64,000 bases of DNA. It comes from Azotimanducus chitobiosivorans (GTDB lineage Bacteria > Pseudomonadota > Gammaproteobacteria > Pseudomonadales > Azotimanducaceae). Positions within the stretch are counted from its first letter, which is position 1. Each line of letters starts with the position of its first letter. Below the pieces are notes generated by a model, which made no database searches, was not told the DNA's origin, and worked only from the letters and a program-made list of their open reading frames with translations. The translations under genes and the position numbers were made by a program. Of this stretch, positions 52,845 through 63,796 are shown piece by piece. Location of the stretch: NCBI GenBank assembly GCA_965200235.1, contig OZ241339.1, positions 744,001 to 808,000 of the forward strand, written 5' to 3'.

Positions 52845-54026
52845 ATGAATCTGCACGAATACCAAGCCAAAGCCGTGTTCAAAGACTACGGTCTGCCGGT
52901 CTCCGCTGGCCGAGTCGCGGGATCACCTGACGCAGCCGTTCGCGCGGCCAAGGAGATCGGCGACATCACAGGTGACGCATCCTGGGTCATCAAGGTGCAA
53001 GTCCACGCCGGCGGGCGCGGCAAAGCTGGCGGCGTCAAGCTGGCATCATCGCTTGAAGAGATTCGCGAGTTCGCAAGCCACTGGCTGGGCAGGCGGCTGG
53101 TGACCATCCAAACCGGCGAAGACGGCCAGCCGGTTGACAAGGTCTATATTGAATCCATGACCGACATTGATCGCGAACTTTATCTCGGTGCGGTCATTGA
53201 TCGCGCCGAGCGGCGCATCGTGTTCATGGCGTCCACCGAAGGCGGGGTGGAAATCGAGAAGGTCGCGGCCGAGACGCCGGAACTTATCTTGAAGACGAGC
53301 ATTGATCCATTGGTCGGCGCTCAGTCGTGGCAAGGTCGAGACCTTGCCTTCAGGCTCGGCCTCAAAGGTGGTCAGGTACGTGAGTTCGCGTCGCTCTTTG
53401 TCAATTTGGCCAAGCTTTTCGAGGATTCGGATTGCTCGCTCGTCGAGATCAATCCGCTGGTCGTCACCCGTGAAGGCAAGGTGCACTGCCTCGATGCCAA
53501 GATGTCGGTTGACGACAATGCGCTTTTTCGTCAGAAGGGACTCGCAGCAGAGGCCGACGGGAGCCAAGACGACCCGAGGGAAGCCGAAGCCGCTCGCCAC
53601 GGCCTCAACTATGTCGCGCTCTCCGGCAACATCGGCTGCATGGTCAACGGCGCTGGGCTTGCCATGGGCACCATGGATCTTGTCAAGCTGCATGGCGGCG
53701 AGCCCGCGAATTTTCTTGATGTCGGCGGCGGCGCAACGCGCGAAACCGTCTCCGAAGCATTCAAGATCATCTTGGCCGATGATTCGGTGCGCGCCGTGCT
53801 GATCAACATTTTCGGCGGCATCGTCAGTTGCCGCATCATCGCCGACGGTATCATCGGCGCGGTCAAGGATGTCGGCGTGCGCGTGCCGGTGGTCGTGCGC
53901 TTTGAAGGTAATAGTGCGGATCAGGGGCGCGCCGCGCTCGCCGATTCGGGGCTTAATATCATTGCCGCCGCAAGCCTTGGCGAGGCTGCGAAGAGGGTTG
54001 TCGCAGAAGCGGAGCGCGCAGCATGA
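52845..54026 (+). CDS. sucC: Succinyl-CoA synthetase beta subunit
   Basis: 393 residues. Forms succinate and ATP/GTP from succinyl-CoA. ATP-grasp N-terminus MNLHEYQAKAVFKDYG, HAGGRGKAGGVKLA, LVEINPLVVT, and C-terminal LINIFGGIVSC. Insert around residue 240 (QDDPREAEAARHGLNYV) is standard. Overlaps sucD by ATGA. Confidence 0.97.
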   Translation: MNLHEYQAKAVFKDYGLPVSAGRVAGSPDAAVRAAKEIGDITGDASWVIKVQVHAGGRGKAGGVKLASSLEEIREFASHWLGRRLVTIQTGEDGQPVDKVYIESMTDIDRELYLGAVIDRAERRIVFMASTEGGVEIEKVAAETPELILKTSIDPLVGAQSWQGRDLAFRLGLKGGQVREFASLFVNLAKLFEDSDCSLVEINPLVVTREGKVHCLDAKMSVDDNALFRQKGLAAEADGSQDDPREAEAARHGLNYVALSGNIGCMVNGAGLAMGTMDLVKLHGGEPANFLDVGGGATRETVSEAFKIILADDSVRAVLINIFGGIVSCRIIADGIIGAVKDVGVRVPVVVRFEGNSADQGRAALADSGLNIIAAASLGEAAKRVVAEAERAA

Positions 54027-54898
54027 GCATTCTGATCGACAAGAACACACGCGTGCTCTGCCAAGGATTCACAGGTGCGCAAGCAACGCTGCACAGCGAG
54101 CAGGCCATTGCCTACGGTACAAATCTCGTCGGCGGCGTGACCCCGGGCAAAGGCGGTACGGAACATCTTTCGCGGCCCGTCTTCGACACCGTGCGAGAAG
54201 CTGTGAACCAAATGCCGGTCGATGCGAGCGTCATCTATGTGCCAGCGCCTTTTTGCAAGGATTCGATCCTAGAGGCGGCTGACGCTGGCATCCCGCTCAT
54301 TATCTGCATTACGGAAGGCATTCCAACGCTCGACATGCTGCGCGTCAAGACGGCGGTCGATGTCTGCGGTGCTCGCCTTGTCGGCCCGAACTGCCCGGGC
54401 GTCATCACGCCGGGCGAATGCAAGATCGGCATCATGCCGGGCGATATACACCTGCCCGGCAAGGTCGGCATCGTGTCGCGCTCAGGCACGCTCACCTACG
54501 AAGCTGTCAAGCAGACGACCGACTTCGGCTTCGGTCAAAGCACCTGCGTTGGCATCGGCGGCGATCCGATCGCCGGATCGAGCTTTATCGATATGTTGGC
54601 GCTGTTCGAAGCCGATGCCGCCACCGAAGCCATTGTCATGGTCGGCGAGATCGGCGGCACAGCGGAAGAAGAAGCCGCCGAGTACATTGCGTCGAACGTG
54701 TCGAAGCCGGTGATCAGTTACATCGCCGGCGTCACCGCGCCTGCTGGCAAGCGCATGGGGCATGCGGGCGCGATCGTCTCCGGCGGCAGCGGCTCGGCGG
54801 AAGACAAGTTCAAAGCGCTCGAAGCCGCTGGCATCACGACCGTGCGCAGCCTTGCCGACATCGGGCGAGCTATTCAAGAACGAACGGGTTGGGGTTGA
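54023..54898 (+). CDS. sucD: Succinyl-CoA synthetase alpha subunit
   Basis: 291 residues. Binds CoA and carries the phosphohistidine. TRVLCQGFTGAQATLHSEQA, GTNLVGGVTPGKGG, LVGPNCPGVITPGECKIG and GHAGAIVSGG (the active His) are present. Last gene of the TCA run; htpG follows after 74 bases. Confidence 0.97.
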   Translation: MSILIDKNTRVLCQGFTGAQATLHSEQAIAYGTNLVGGVTPGKGGTEHLSRPVFDTVREAVNQMPVDASVIYVPAPFCKDSILEAADAGIPLIICITEGIPTLDMLRVKTAVDVCGARLVGPNCPGVITPGECKIGIMPGDIHLPGKVGIVSRSGTLTYEAVKQTTDFGFGQSTCVGIGGDPIAGSSFIDMLALFEADAATEAIVMVGEIGGTAEEEAAEYIASNVSKPVISYIAGVTAPAGKRMGHAGAIVSGGSGSAEDKFKALEAAGITTVRSLADIGRAIQERTGWG

Positions 54899-54972
54899 GG
54901 AACGCGCCGAGCGCCACCATATGAGGTGATCGAACGAACAACAGTCGATACCTATCGACAGCAATCGACATC

Positions 54973-56880
54973 ATGCCCGAACAAAAGCAATTTGAAGCCG
55001 AAGCGCGACAGCTTCTGCATCTTGTCATCCACTCGCTCTACTCGAACCGCGACATTGTGTTGCGTGAACTCATCTCGAACGCGAGCGATGCCATCGACAA
55101 GCTCAGGTTCGAGAGTATCGCCAAACCCGAACTGATCGATGCCGAGACCACCTTCGAGATTCGAGTGGATACCGAGGCCGCGACGGACGATGCGGCGGCG
55201 CGCTTGATCGTTTCCGACAATGGCATCGGTATGTCGGCCGAGGAGGCCATCGCCAACCTGGGCGTGATCGCCAAATCGGGCACGGCGGAGTTCCTCAAGG
55301 GGCTCACCGGCGATGAGAAGAAGGACTCCGCGCTCATCGGTCAGTTCGGCGTTGGCTTCTACAGCAGCTTCATCCTTGCCGATGAAGTGCGCGTCGTCAC
55401 ACGGCGCGCTGGGCAGGCGCCTGAGGAAGCGACCCTGTGGCGTTCAAGCGGGGAGGGCGGCTACACCGTCGAGCCGGCGACGCGCGAGGCTGTCGGCACC
55501 ACGGTCACGCTTGATCTCAAGCAAGACGCCAAGGAGTTCGCTACGCCGTTCAAGATTCGCGAGCTTGTCAGGCGTTTCTCCGATCACATCACCGTGCCGG
55601 TGCTGATGCCCGAACCAGTCTCGCCAAAATCAAGCGAAGACTCGGACAAGGAAGAAGATGACGCGCCCGAGCCGGCCTGGGAGCAAGTCAACTCAGCTGA
55701 AGCCTTGTGGACACGGCCGCGCAAAGAGGTCTCGGACGACGATCACAAGGATTTCTACAAGCATGTGTTTCACGACTTCCTCGACCCCTTGTGCTGGAGC
55801 CATAACCGTGTGGAGGGTCGTCTTGAATACACGAGCCTTTTGTACATTCCGCGCCAAGCACCCATGGATTTGTACTTGCGCGAGAGCAACCGCGGCGTTC
55901 GGCTCTACGTGCAGCGCGTTTTCATCATGGACGAAGCCAAGCACTTTCTGCCGCTCTACCTGAGATTTGTTCGTGGCGTGCTCGACTGCAATGACTTGCC
56001 GCTCAACGTCTCGCGCGAAATGCTGCAGGACGATCCGCGCGTCGAATCGATTCGCAAAGCCCTGTCCAAGCGCGTGCTGTCCCGCCTTGAGACGCTCGCC
56101 AAGGAGTCGCCTGACGACTTCAAACTCGTATGGACGAACTTTGGACGCTTGCTCAAGGAAGGTGCCGCCGAAGATCAAGACAATCGCGCGCAGCTATTGA
56201 AGCTGCTGCGCTTCGCTTCGACCGAATCGAGCGATGCCGATGCACTGACCTCGCTCGAAGACTATGTGTCGCGCATGAAAGAGGGACAGTCCGAGATCTA
56301 CTGGGTGTCCGCCGAGAGCATCGACATGGCGCGTTCAAGCCCGCACCTCGAAGCGCTGAAGGCGCGTGGTTTCGAGGTGCTGCTGTTGGGCGGCGCTGGC
56401 GATGAATGGCTGATGGCGCATCTTGACGAGTTCGATGGCAAGCGGTTTCGCGATGTCTCGCGCGGTGGACTCGATTTGCCGGGCGACGATGCGGAGAATC
56501 CAGAGAAAGAAGACGCGCCGGCCTCGGATGATGGCCTGCTCGAACGCCTCAAGACATCGCTCGGCGATACAGTGAACGAGGTGCTGGCATCAGACCGCCT
56601 TGTTGATTCAGCCGCCTGCCTCGTCTTGGGCGAACACGAATACGGCATTCAGCTGCGCCGCTATCTTGAGGCGACCGGCAGTCCGATGCCCGATCAGTCG
56701 CCGACCTTGGAAGTCAACCTCAAGCATCCCTTGATGCTGCGCTTGAGCGCGGTGGAAGACGATGCAGAGTTCGACAGCCTCGCCATGATCGCCTTCGAGC
56801 ACGCCTGCCTTGCAAGCGGCGCGCCCTTGTCGAACCCAGCGGAGCACGTGCAGCGCGTGACGCGCCTGCTTGCAGCGTAA
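54973..56880 (+). CDS. htpG: HtpG, Hsp90-family chaperone
   Basis: 635 residues (E. coli 624). ATP-driven cytoplasmic chaperone. The N-terminal ATPase is shown by LRELISNASDAIDKLR, SDNGIGMSAEEA and GQFGVGFYSSFI; the middle domain by FNDLPLNVSRE-like LDCNDLPLNVSREMLQ and the C-terminal dimerisation domain follows. An acidic stretch near residue 220 (SSEDSDKEEDDAPEP) is more marked than usual. It is 74 bases from sucD and may be read through or have its own heat-shock promoter; I see no clear one. Confidence 0.97.
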   Translation: MPEQKQFEAEARQLLHLVIHSLYSNRDIVLRELISNASDAIDKLRFESIAKPELIDAETTFEIRVDTEAATDDAAARLIVSDNGIGMSAEEAIANLGVIAKSGTAEFLKGLTGDEKKDSALIGQFGVGFYSSFILADEVRVVTRRAGQAPEEATLWRSSGEGGYTVEPATREAVGTTVTLDLKQDAKEFATPFKIRELVRRFSDHITVPVLMPEPVSPKSSEDSDKEEDDAPEPAWEQVNSAEALWTRPRKEVSDDDHKDFYKHVFHDFLDPLCWSHNRVEGRLEYTSLLYIPRQAPMDLYLRESNRGVRLYVQRVFIMDEAKHFLPLYLRFVRGVLDCNDLPLNVSREMLQDDPRVESIRKALSKRVLSRLETLAKESPDDFKLVWTNFGRLLKEGAAEDQDNRAQLLKLLRFASTESSDADALTSLEDYVSRMKEGQSEIYWVSAESIDMARSSPHLEALKARGFEVLLLGGAGDEWLMAHLDEFDGKRFRDVSRGGLDLPGDDAENPEKEDAPASDDGLLERLKTSLGDTVNEVLASDRLVDSAACLVLGEHEYGIQLRRYLEATGSPMPDQSPTLEVNLKHPLMLRLSAVEDDAEFDSLAMIAFEHACLASGAPLSNPAEHVQRVTRLLAA

Positions 56881-56938
56881 CCGCGCGATGCGGCTCGCCG
56901 AGCACTAGTCCACATCGAGCGCATGTCTGACGCGCCCG

Positions 56939-56982
56939 CCGAAAATTCCGAAATGTCCTGAGCCGGCGCAGCTAATTTTCGG
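56939..56982. repeat. Inverted repeat after htpG
   Basis: CCGAAAATT (56939-56947) and AATTTTCGG (56974-56982) form a perfect nine-base inverted repeat around a 26-base loop. No T run follows, so it is not a classical terminator. It lies 55 bases before the small gene at 57037 and could be an operator or part of a terminator region for htpG. Confidence 0.5.
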
Positions 56983-57036
56983 ACGGTTCGCGAAGTGCTA
57001 CCATAGTTCTTTCACTCACAAACAGGGATAAAGGGA

Positions 57037-57357
57037 ATGCCTGAATGGTCTGGCGAAACCTATGCCATTTTGGGATCTCTCCTCACTCTGATAGCCATCA
57101 TCATAGGCGTGACGGCTGTGATCATAAATGTGTTGATCCATCGCTTTAACGCCCAAGATAAAACCATAGAAGCATATGAGAGTAAGGTCGATTCAAAGTT
57201 TGATGTTATCCAAGCTCAAATGACTTCCGTGAAAGAAGCTGTAACAGCAGGTGCAGAAGAACATAAAGACTTTAGACACTCAGTCGCTCAAACCAATAGC
57301 AGAATAGATAACATCCTAATGCGTATGACGGATAAAAATTCCAGAAAGGAAGGATAG
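57037..57357 (+). CDS. Small membrane-anchored coiled-coil protein, unknown, AT-rich
   Basis: 106 residues, start ATG 57037 with AAAGGGA upstream. One membrane helix (about 10-33, SLLTLIAIIIGVTAVIINVLI), then a charged heptad-like helix to the end (DKTIEAYESKVDSKFDVIQAQ and onwards). Codon use is much more AT-rich than any neighbour, suggesting transfer. Proteins of this shape occur as phage or mobile-element accessory proteins, but I cannot name it. It lies alone, just before element C. Confidence 0.75.
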   Translation: MPEWSGETYAILGSLLTLIAIIIGVTAVIINVLIHRFNAQDKTIEAYESKVDSKFDVIQAQMTSVKEAVTAGAEEHKDFRHSVAQTNSRIDNILMRMTDKNSRKEG

Positions 57358-57408
57358 TGTCGCGAGATTTCGATCTACTTGTCTGAATTCCTACGGCGCA
57401 GGCTCCTA

Positions 57409-57664
57409 GGGAAGGTCTGATCAAGTCTACTTCGCTCAGCGCTTCACTTATTGGCACATCGAAATCGACTCGCTTACACTATCGTGACCGAAAAAATCAA
57501 CGAAATCCCCTCCACAACCACGTGAAGCGCCCTTCGGGAGGCCATCAGGCGTGCGCTTCGCTGCGTCATTCCTCATCACGTGGGGCCTGCCACGCTTCTT
57601 CGTCACTCCTTGCCAGCACACGCCTGATGGCCTCTGAGCTTTGCAGACTTAATCAGACCTTCCC
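57409..57664. mobile_element. Element C: MITE-like element before aroC
   Basis: 256 bases between TA at 57407-57408 and TA at 57665-57666. Ends are inverted copies GGGAAGGTCTGATCAAGTCT and the complement of GGGAAGGTCTGATTAAGTCT (one mismatch). Two internal pairings: GCGCTTCAC with GTGAAGCGC, and AGGCCATCAGGCGTG with CACGCCTGATGGCCT. No transposase. Same design as A and B with different sequence; its ends resemble those of the stem-loop array at 26291. It fills most of the 57358-57748 gap, the rest being about 50 bases on one side and 80 on the other, which must carry the aroC promoter. Confidence 0.9.
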
Positions 57665-57748
57665 TAGCGTTGGACAACTCCCCCGAAAAACGAGTTGCCG
57701 CGAACACAGTAAACTATCGGGCTTTCTTCGGCAGGCTTGTTCCGACAG

Positions 57749-58833
57749 ATGCCCGGCAGCAGTTTCGGCAAGGCGTTCACACTCACGACCTTCGGTGAGA
57801 GCCACGGCGTCGCGCTCGGCGCGGTCGTCGATGGTTGCCCGCCCGGTCTTGTCTTGCGTGAATCCGACATACAGACCGATCTCGATCGTCGGCGGCCAGG
57901 ACGCTCCAAGTACACGACCGGTCGCCAAGAAAGCGACCAAGTGCGGATCAGTTCGGGGGTATTCGAAGACCTTACTACCGGCACGCCCATCGGGCTCACG
58001 ATCGAGAACATTGATGCGCGCAGCCGCGACTACTCGAACATCAAAGACCTCTACCGGCCGTCTCATGCCGACTATAGCTACGACCAGAAATACGGCATCA
58101 GAGATTATCGTGGCGGCGGACGGGCGTCTGCCCGCGAGACCACCATGCGCGTCGCCGCCGGTGCCATCGCCAAGAAGTATCTGTCCGTTCGTCATGGCAC
58201 GCGCATTCGCGCCTGCGTTTCTCAGGTCGGTGATTTGCGCGCCAAGACGTTTGATTGGGATGCAGTCGAAGGCAACCCGTTCTTCTGTCCAGATGTGGCG
58301 CTGGTCGAACCCATTGCCGAGTTGATTGATCGTCTGCGCGAGGCAGGCGACAGCACAGGCGCGAGCGTCACAGTGATGGCGGACAAGGTGCCGGCGGGAC
58401 TTGGTGAACCTGTGTTCGACAAGCTCGATGCGGAAATCGCGCGCGCGCTGATGAGCATCAATGCGGTCAAGGGCGTTGAGATCGGCGAAGGCTTTGGTGT
58501 CGCGGCGATGGTGGGTTCGGCGCATCGAGACGAGATGGACAAGTCTGGGTTTCAGAGCAATCGCGCCGGCGGTATTCTCGGCGGCATTTCAACGGGTGAG
58601 CCGATTATTGCGCGCATGGCGCTGAAGCCGACGTCGAGCATTGCGAAGACCGGCCAGACTCGCACGCGCAGCGGCGAAGTCGTTGATGTCTCGACGACCG
58701 GGCGCCATGATCCGTGCGTCGGACTGCGCGCGCCGCCAATCGCCGAAGCCATGATGGCGCTGGTGCTGATGGATCACTGGCTTCGTCAAGCCGCGCAAAA
58801 TAGCGGCGAAGTTTCCCTCATTGACAGATCGAG

Positions 58834-58837
<4 letters not shown>
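57749..58837 (+). CDS. aroC: Chorismate synthase
   Basis: 362 residues from ATG 57749, giving MPGSSFGKAFTLTTFGESHG, the usual N-terminus; an ATG 12 bases earlier is also possible. It makes chorismate from EPSP using reduced FMN. His in GESHG, RRPGRSKYTTGRQE, YRGGGRASARETTMRVAAGA and GGILGGISTGEPI are the family signatures. Its stop overlaps leuC by ATGA, so aromatic and leucine synthesis are linked here. Confidence 0.97.
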
Positions 58838-60228
<1,391 letters not shown>

Positions 60229-60229
60229 C

Positions 60230-60886
60230 ATGCAGGCGTTTACCGAGGTCAAAGGATTAGTCGCGCCGCTCGACCGCGCCAACATCGATACCGACCAGAT
60301 CATCCCCAAACAGTTCCTGAAGTCGATCAAGCGCACCGGCTTCGGGGTGCATCTTTTTGATGCCTGGCGCTTTCTTGATGCCGGCGTGCTCGGCATGGCG
60401 CCGGCCACGCGCCGCACAAACCCGGAGTTCGTGCTCAACGAACCGCGCTACCGAGGTGCGCCGATTCTGCTCGCGGGCGAAAACTTCGGCTGCGGTTCGT
60501 CGCGCGAGCATGCGGTCTGGGCCTTGATGGAATACGGATTTCGCAGTGTCATCGCGCCGAGCTTTGCCGATATCTTCACCAGCAATTGCTTCAAGAACGG
60601 ATTGCTGCCCGTCACGCTTCCTGCGCAGGTGGTCGCGGCGCTCATGGGCGAATGCCAGAACACACAGGGTTTCACGCTTGCAATCGATCTCGAAGCCTGT
60701 GAAGTCAGGCACGAGGATGGCCGGACATTTGCGTTTCACGTCAAAGCAAGCGACCGGCAGCGGCTCTTGCAAGGTCTTGATGAGATCGGTCTCAGCCTTG
60801 CGCACGCAAGCGACATCAAGTCTTTCGAGACGCGCCACAAATCGCGTTTCCCTTGGCTTTTTGAGAACCAGCCATGTCGAACATGA
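60230..60886 (+). CDS. leuD: 3-isopropylmalate dehydratase small subunit
   Basis: 218 residues from ATG 60230 (MQAFTEVKGLVAPLDRANI). Swivelling domain partner of LeuC: DTDQIIPKQFLKSI, GENFGCGSSREHAVWAL and IAPSFADIFTSNCFKNG. It overlaps leuB by 13 bases. Confidence 0.97.
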   Translation: MQAFTEVKGLVAPLDRANIDTDQIIPKQFLKSIKRTGFGVHLFDAWRFLDAGVLGMAPATRRTNPEFVLNEPRYRGAPILLAGENFGCGSSREHAVWALMEYGFRSVIAPSFADIFTSNCFKNGLLPVTLPAQVVAALMGECQNTQGFTLAIDLEACEVRHEDGRTFAFHVKASDRQRLLQGLDEIGLSLAHASDIKSFETRHKSRFPWLFENQPCRT

Positions 60887-61956
60887 TCCTCGCGCTCGCG
60901 GGCGATGGCGTCGGCGCGGAAGTCATGCCCGCCGCTCTTGAAGTGCTGCGCCAGGTCGCCAAGACATCGCGGCTTGACCTGGAGATCCGTGAAGCTTTGG
61001 TTGGTGGCGCATCGATTGACGAGCACGGCGTGCCAATCGCCGATGACACCTTCGCGCTTGCGCGAGGAGCCGACGCCGTGCTGCTCGGCGCGGTCGGCGG
61101 CCCGAAATGGGATGGCCTGCCGTTTGGCAAGCGTCCTGAACGCGGGCTTCTCGAACTTCGCCGCGGGCTCGAACTCTTCGCCAACCTGCGGCCGGTGCGG
61201 GTGTTCGATGCCTTGACCGATGCCTCGTCGCTGAAATCCGAGCTTGTTCGCGGGCTCGATCTCTTGGTCGTGCGCGAACTGACCGGCGGCATCTATTTTG
61301 GCAAGCCGCGCGGGATTGAGGTTCGAAACAACGAGCGCTGCGGGTTCAATACGCTTGTCTATTCTGAGTCTGAAATCGAACGCATTGTGCGAGTCGGCTT
61401 TGAGTCTGCGAAGAAGCGTGGCGGGCGACTGACGTCGGTCGATAAATCGAACGTGCTTGAAGCGACTGTGCTGTGGCGCGAAGTGGCCGAGACGGTGGCT
61501 GCGGACTATCCCGACGTGACGCTTGACCATATGCTTGTCGATAACGCCGGCATGCAGCTTGTGCGCGCGCCGAAGCAGTTCGACGTCATCGTCACCACCA
61601 ACATGTTCGGCGATATTCTCTCGGATGTCGCAGCGATGCTGACGGGTTCGCTCGGCATGTTGCCGTCGGCATCGCTCAGCGCTGGCACTGCCGGTCTCTA
61701 CGAGCCGGTGCACGGCACGGCGCCGGATATTGCCGGTAAGGGCATCGTCAATCCGCTCGCCATGATTCTGTCGGTAGCCATGATGCTGCGCTACAGCCTT
61801 GATGCGCCGGACGCCGCAGCGGATATTGAACGCGCTGTGGCAGCCACACTCGATGCTGGCTACCGCACGCGCGACATTGCGCTCGGGTTGCCGGATGAGA
61901 CCGAAGTCGGCACGATCGGCATGCTCGACGCAGTCATGGCGAGACTCGCCGCATGA
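60874..61956 (+). CDS. leuB: 3-isopropylmalate dehydrogenase
   Basis: 360 residues. Oxidative decarboxylation of 3-isopropylmalate with NAD+. LAGDGVGAEVMPAALEVL, VGGPKWDGLPFGKRPERGLL, RELTGGIYFGKPRG and the metal Asp region TTNMFGDILSDVAAML, then EPVHGTAPDIAGKGI. Overlaps asd by ATGA. Confidence 0.97.
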   Translation: MSNMILALAGDGVGAEVMPAALEVLRQVAKTSRLDLEIREALVGGASIDEHGVPIADDTFALARGADAVLLGAVGGPKWDGLPFGKRPERGLLELRRGLELFANLRPVRVFDALTDASSLKSELVRGLDLLVVRELTGGIYFGKPRGIEVRNNERCGFNTLVYSESEIERIVRVGFESAKKRGGRLTSVDKSNVLEATVLWREVAETVAADYPDVTLDHMLVDNAGMQLVRAPKQFDVIVTTNMFGDILSDVAAMLTGSLGMLPSASLSAGTAGLYEPVHGTAPDIAGKGIVNPLAMILSVAMMLRYSLDAPDAAADIERAVAATLDAGYRTRDIALGLPDETEVGTIGMLDAVMARLAA

Positions 61957-62996
61957 AGTTCAATATCGCGATTGTCGGCGCGACTGGCGCTGTCGGAGAG
62001 GCGCTGATTGACATTCTCGCGTCGCGTGACTTTCCGGTCGCCAAGCTCGATTTGCTGGCAAGCGCGCGCTCTGCTGGCGAAGCCTTGACCTTCGGCAAGA
62101 AGGAGATCGAAGTCACGCTGCTCGACGACTACGACTTCGCTGGCACGCACATGGCGTTCTTCTCGGCGGGTTCTGCCATCTCGGCTGAATTCGCGCCGAA
62201 AGCCGCAGCCGCTGGCTGCCTGGTCATCGACAACACTTCGAAGTTTCGCTACGACGATGATGTGCCTTTGATTGTCCCGGAGGTCAACGGCGATCTGCTC
62301 GAAGCGCCAATTCCAGGTCGCATCATCGCCAACCCGAACTGTTCGACCATTCAACTCGTCGTCGCGCTTGCGCCGCTGCACCGCGCCGCGCGCATTACGC
62401 GCATCATCGTCTCGACCTATCAATCAGTCTCAGGCGCGGGCCGCAAGGGCGTGACCGAACTCGCTCGGCAGACGACGAGTCTGCTTGCTGGCACGCCCGT
62501 TGACGAGGAAGATGCGCCGTTTGTGCAGGCCGATCAGATCGCGTTCAACGTCGTGCCGCAGATTGATCGCTTCGATGAAGACGGCATGACCTTTGAAGAA
62601 GTCAAGATGATTCGAGAAACGCGCAAGATCCTGCGTGCGCCAGAGCTTGCGGTCAATCCCACCTGCGTGCGCGTGCCTGTGTTCTACGGGCATTCCGAAG
62701 CCGTGACCATTGAAACCGAACGGCCACTTTCTGCGAACGAAGCACGAAGACTGCTGCGTGAGTCACCCGGCATTGAAGTCCTTGACCGCGAACAGCGGCA
62801 AGGCTACCCAACGGCGGTGCGCTGCGCGACCGGTACCGACGGCGTCTACGTCGGGCGCATTCGCAAAGATCCGTCGCACGAGCACGGCCTCAATCTCTGG
62901 GTGGTGTCGGATAACCTCCGCAAGGGCGCGGCGCTCAACTCCATCCAGATCGCCGAGCACTTGATCGCGCAGTGGACACACGAGTCGTCCGACTGA
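61953..62996 (+). CDS. asd: Aspartate-semialdehyde dehydrogenase
   Basis: 347 residues. Makes aspartate semialdehyde for lysine, threonine, methionine and peptidoglycan diaminopimelate. IVGATGAVGEALIDIL at the N-terminus, active Cys in ANPNCSTIQLV, STYQSVSGAGRKGV, and His in FYGHSEAV. It overlaps truA by 25 bases. Confidence 0.96.
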   Translation: MKFNIAIVGATGAVGEALIDILASRDFPVAKLDLLASARSAGEALTFGKKEIEVTLLDDYDFAGTHMAFFSAGSAISAEFAPKAAAAGCLVIDNTSKFRYDDDVPLIVPEVNGDLLEAPIPGRIIANPNCSTIQLVVALAPLHRAARITRIIVSTYQSVSGAGRKGVTELARQTTSLLAGTPVDEEDAPFVQADQIAFNVVPQIDRFDEDGMTFEEVKMIRETRKILRAPELAVNPTCVRVPVFYGHSEAVTIETERPLSANEARRLLRESPGIEVLDREQRQGYPTAVRCATGTDGVYVGRIRKDPSHEHGLNLWVVSDNLRKGAALNSIQIAEHLIAQWTHESSD

Positions 62997-63796
62997 TCGT
63001 CGAATACGACGGCACTGCCTATTGCGGCGTGCAGCGCCAATCGCATGCGAGGAGCATTCAAGGCGCGCTCGAAGCGGCGCTCTCGCAGGTTGCCAACGCA
63101 CCAGTCGAAATCGTGGTTGCCGGCCGCACTGACACCGGGGTGCACGCAAGCGCGCAAGTGGTCAGCTTTGCAGTGCCGGACGCCGCTCGGGATCGCCCAT
63201 TGCGTGCCTGGCGGCTCGGCGGCAATCGACACTTGGATGATGACATCTGCATCATTGACGCCTCGCTGCAAGCGCCGGAGTTTCATGCGCGTTTCAGCGC
63301 GCGCGCTCGGCGCTACCTCTATCTCTTGAGCGAACATACGCCTCATCGAGGGCTGAACGCGAAACGCTTCTGGCATGTGGGCGCATCGCTCGATACGCAA
63401 GCGATGCACCGCGCCTTGCAAGCGATTCTCGGCGAGCGCGACTTCTCAGCGTTTCGCTCGGCACAGTGCAATGCGCGCTCGCCATATCGCAATGTCGTGC
63501 GCACGAGCGTGTCAAGGCACGGTTCGCTCATCGTCTGCGAGATCGCGGCCAATGCGTTCCTGCACCGGATGGTGCGCATGATCGTGGGCGTGCTGGTGCC
63601 GATTGGCATGGGCCGCGTACCGCAATCGAGCCTTGCCGATGCGCTCGAACGAGGCGGCTTTGATGCATCAACCATGCCAACCGCACCGGCGCACGGGCTG
63701 TACTTAAGCGGAGTGGATTATCCTGATTGGCAGGTCTTTCGTCCGCCGCCTGCGCTGCTCGCTCTCGAAGCCTTTGATACCATGCGCACGCCATGA
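62972..63796 (+). CDS. truA: tRNA pseudouridine(38-40) synthase
   Basis: 274 residues from GTG 62972 inside the end of asd. Modifies the anticodon stem-loop of tRNAs. LIVEYDGTAYCGVQRQ, the catalytic Asp in AGRTDTGVHASAQV, and FLHRMVRMIVGVLVPIG near the end are signatures. Many gammaproteobacteria have fimV between asd and truA; here it is absent. Overlaps trpF by ATGA. Confidence 0.95.
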   Translation: MDTRVVRLIVEYDGTAYCGVQRQSHARSIQGALEAALSQVANAPVEIVVAGRTDTGVHASAQVVSFAVPDAARDRPLRAWRLGGNRHLDDDICIIDASLQAPEFHARFSARARRYLYLLSEHTPHRGLNAKRFWHVGASLDTQAMHRALQAILGERDFSAFRSAQCNARSPYRNVVRTSVSRHGSLIVCEIAANAFLHRMVRMIVGVLVPIGMGRVPQSSLADALERGGFDASTMPTAPAHGLYLSGVDYPDWQVFRPPPALLALEAFDTMRTP

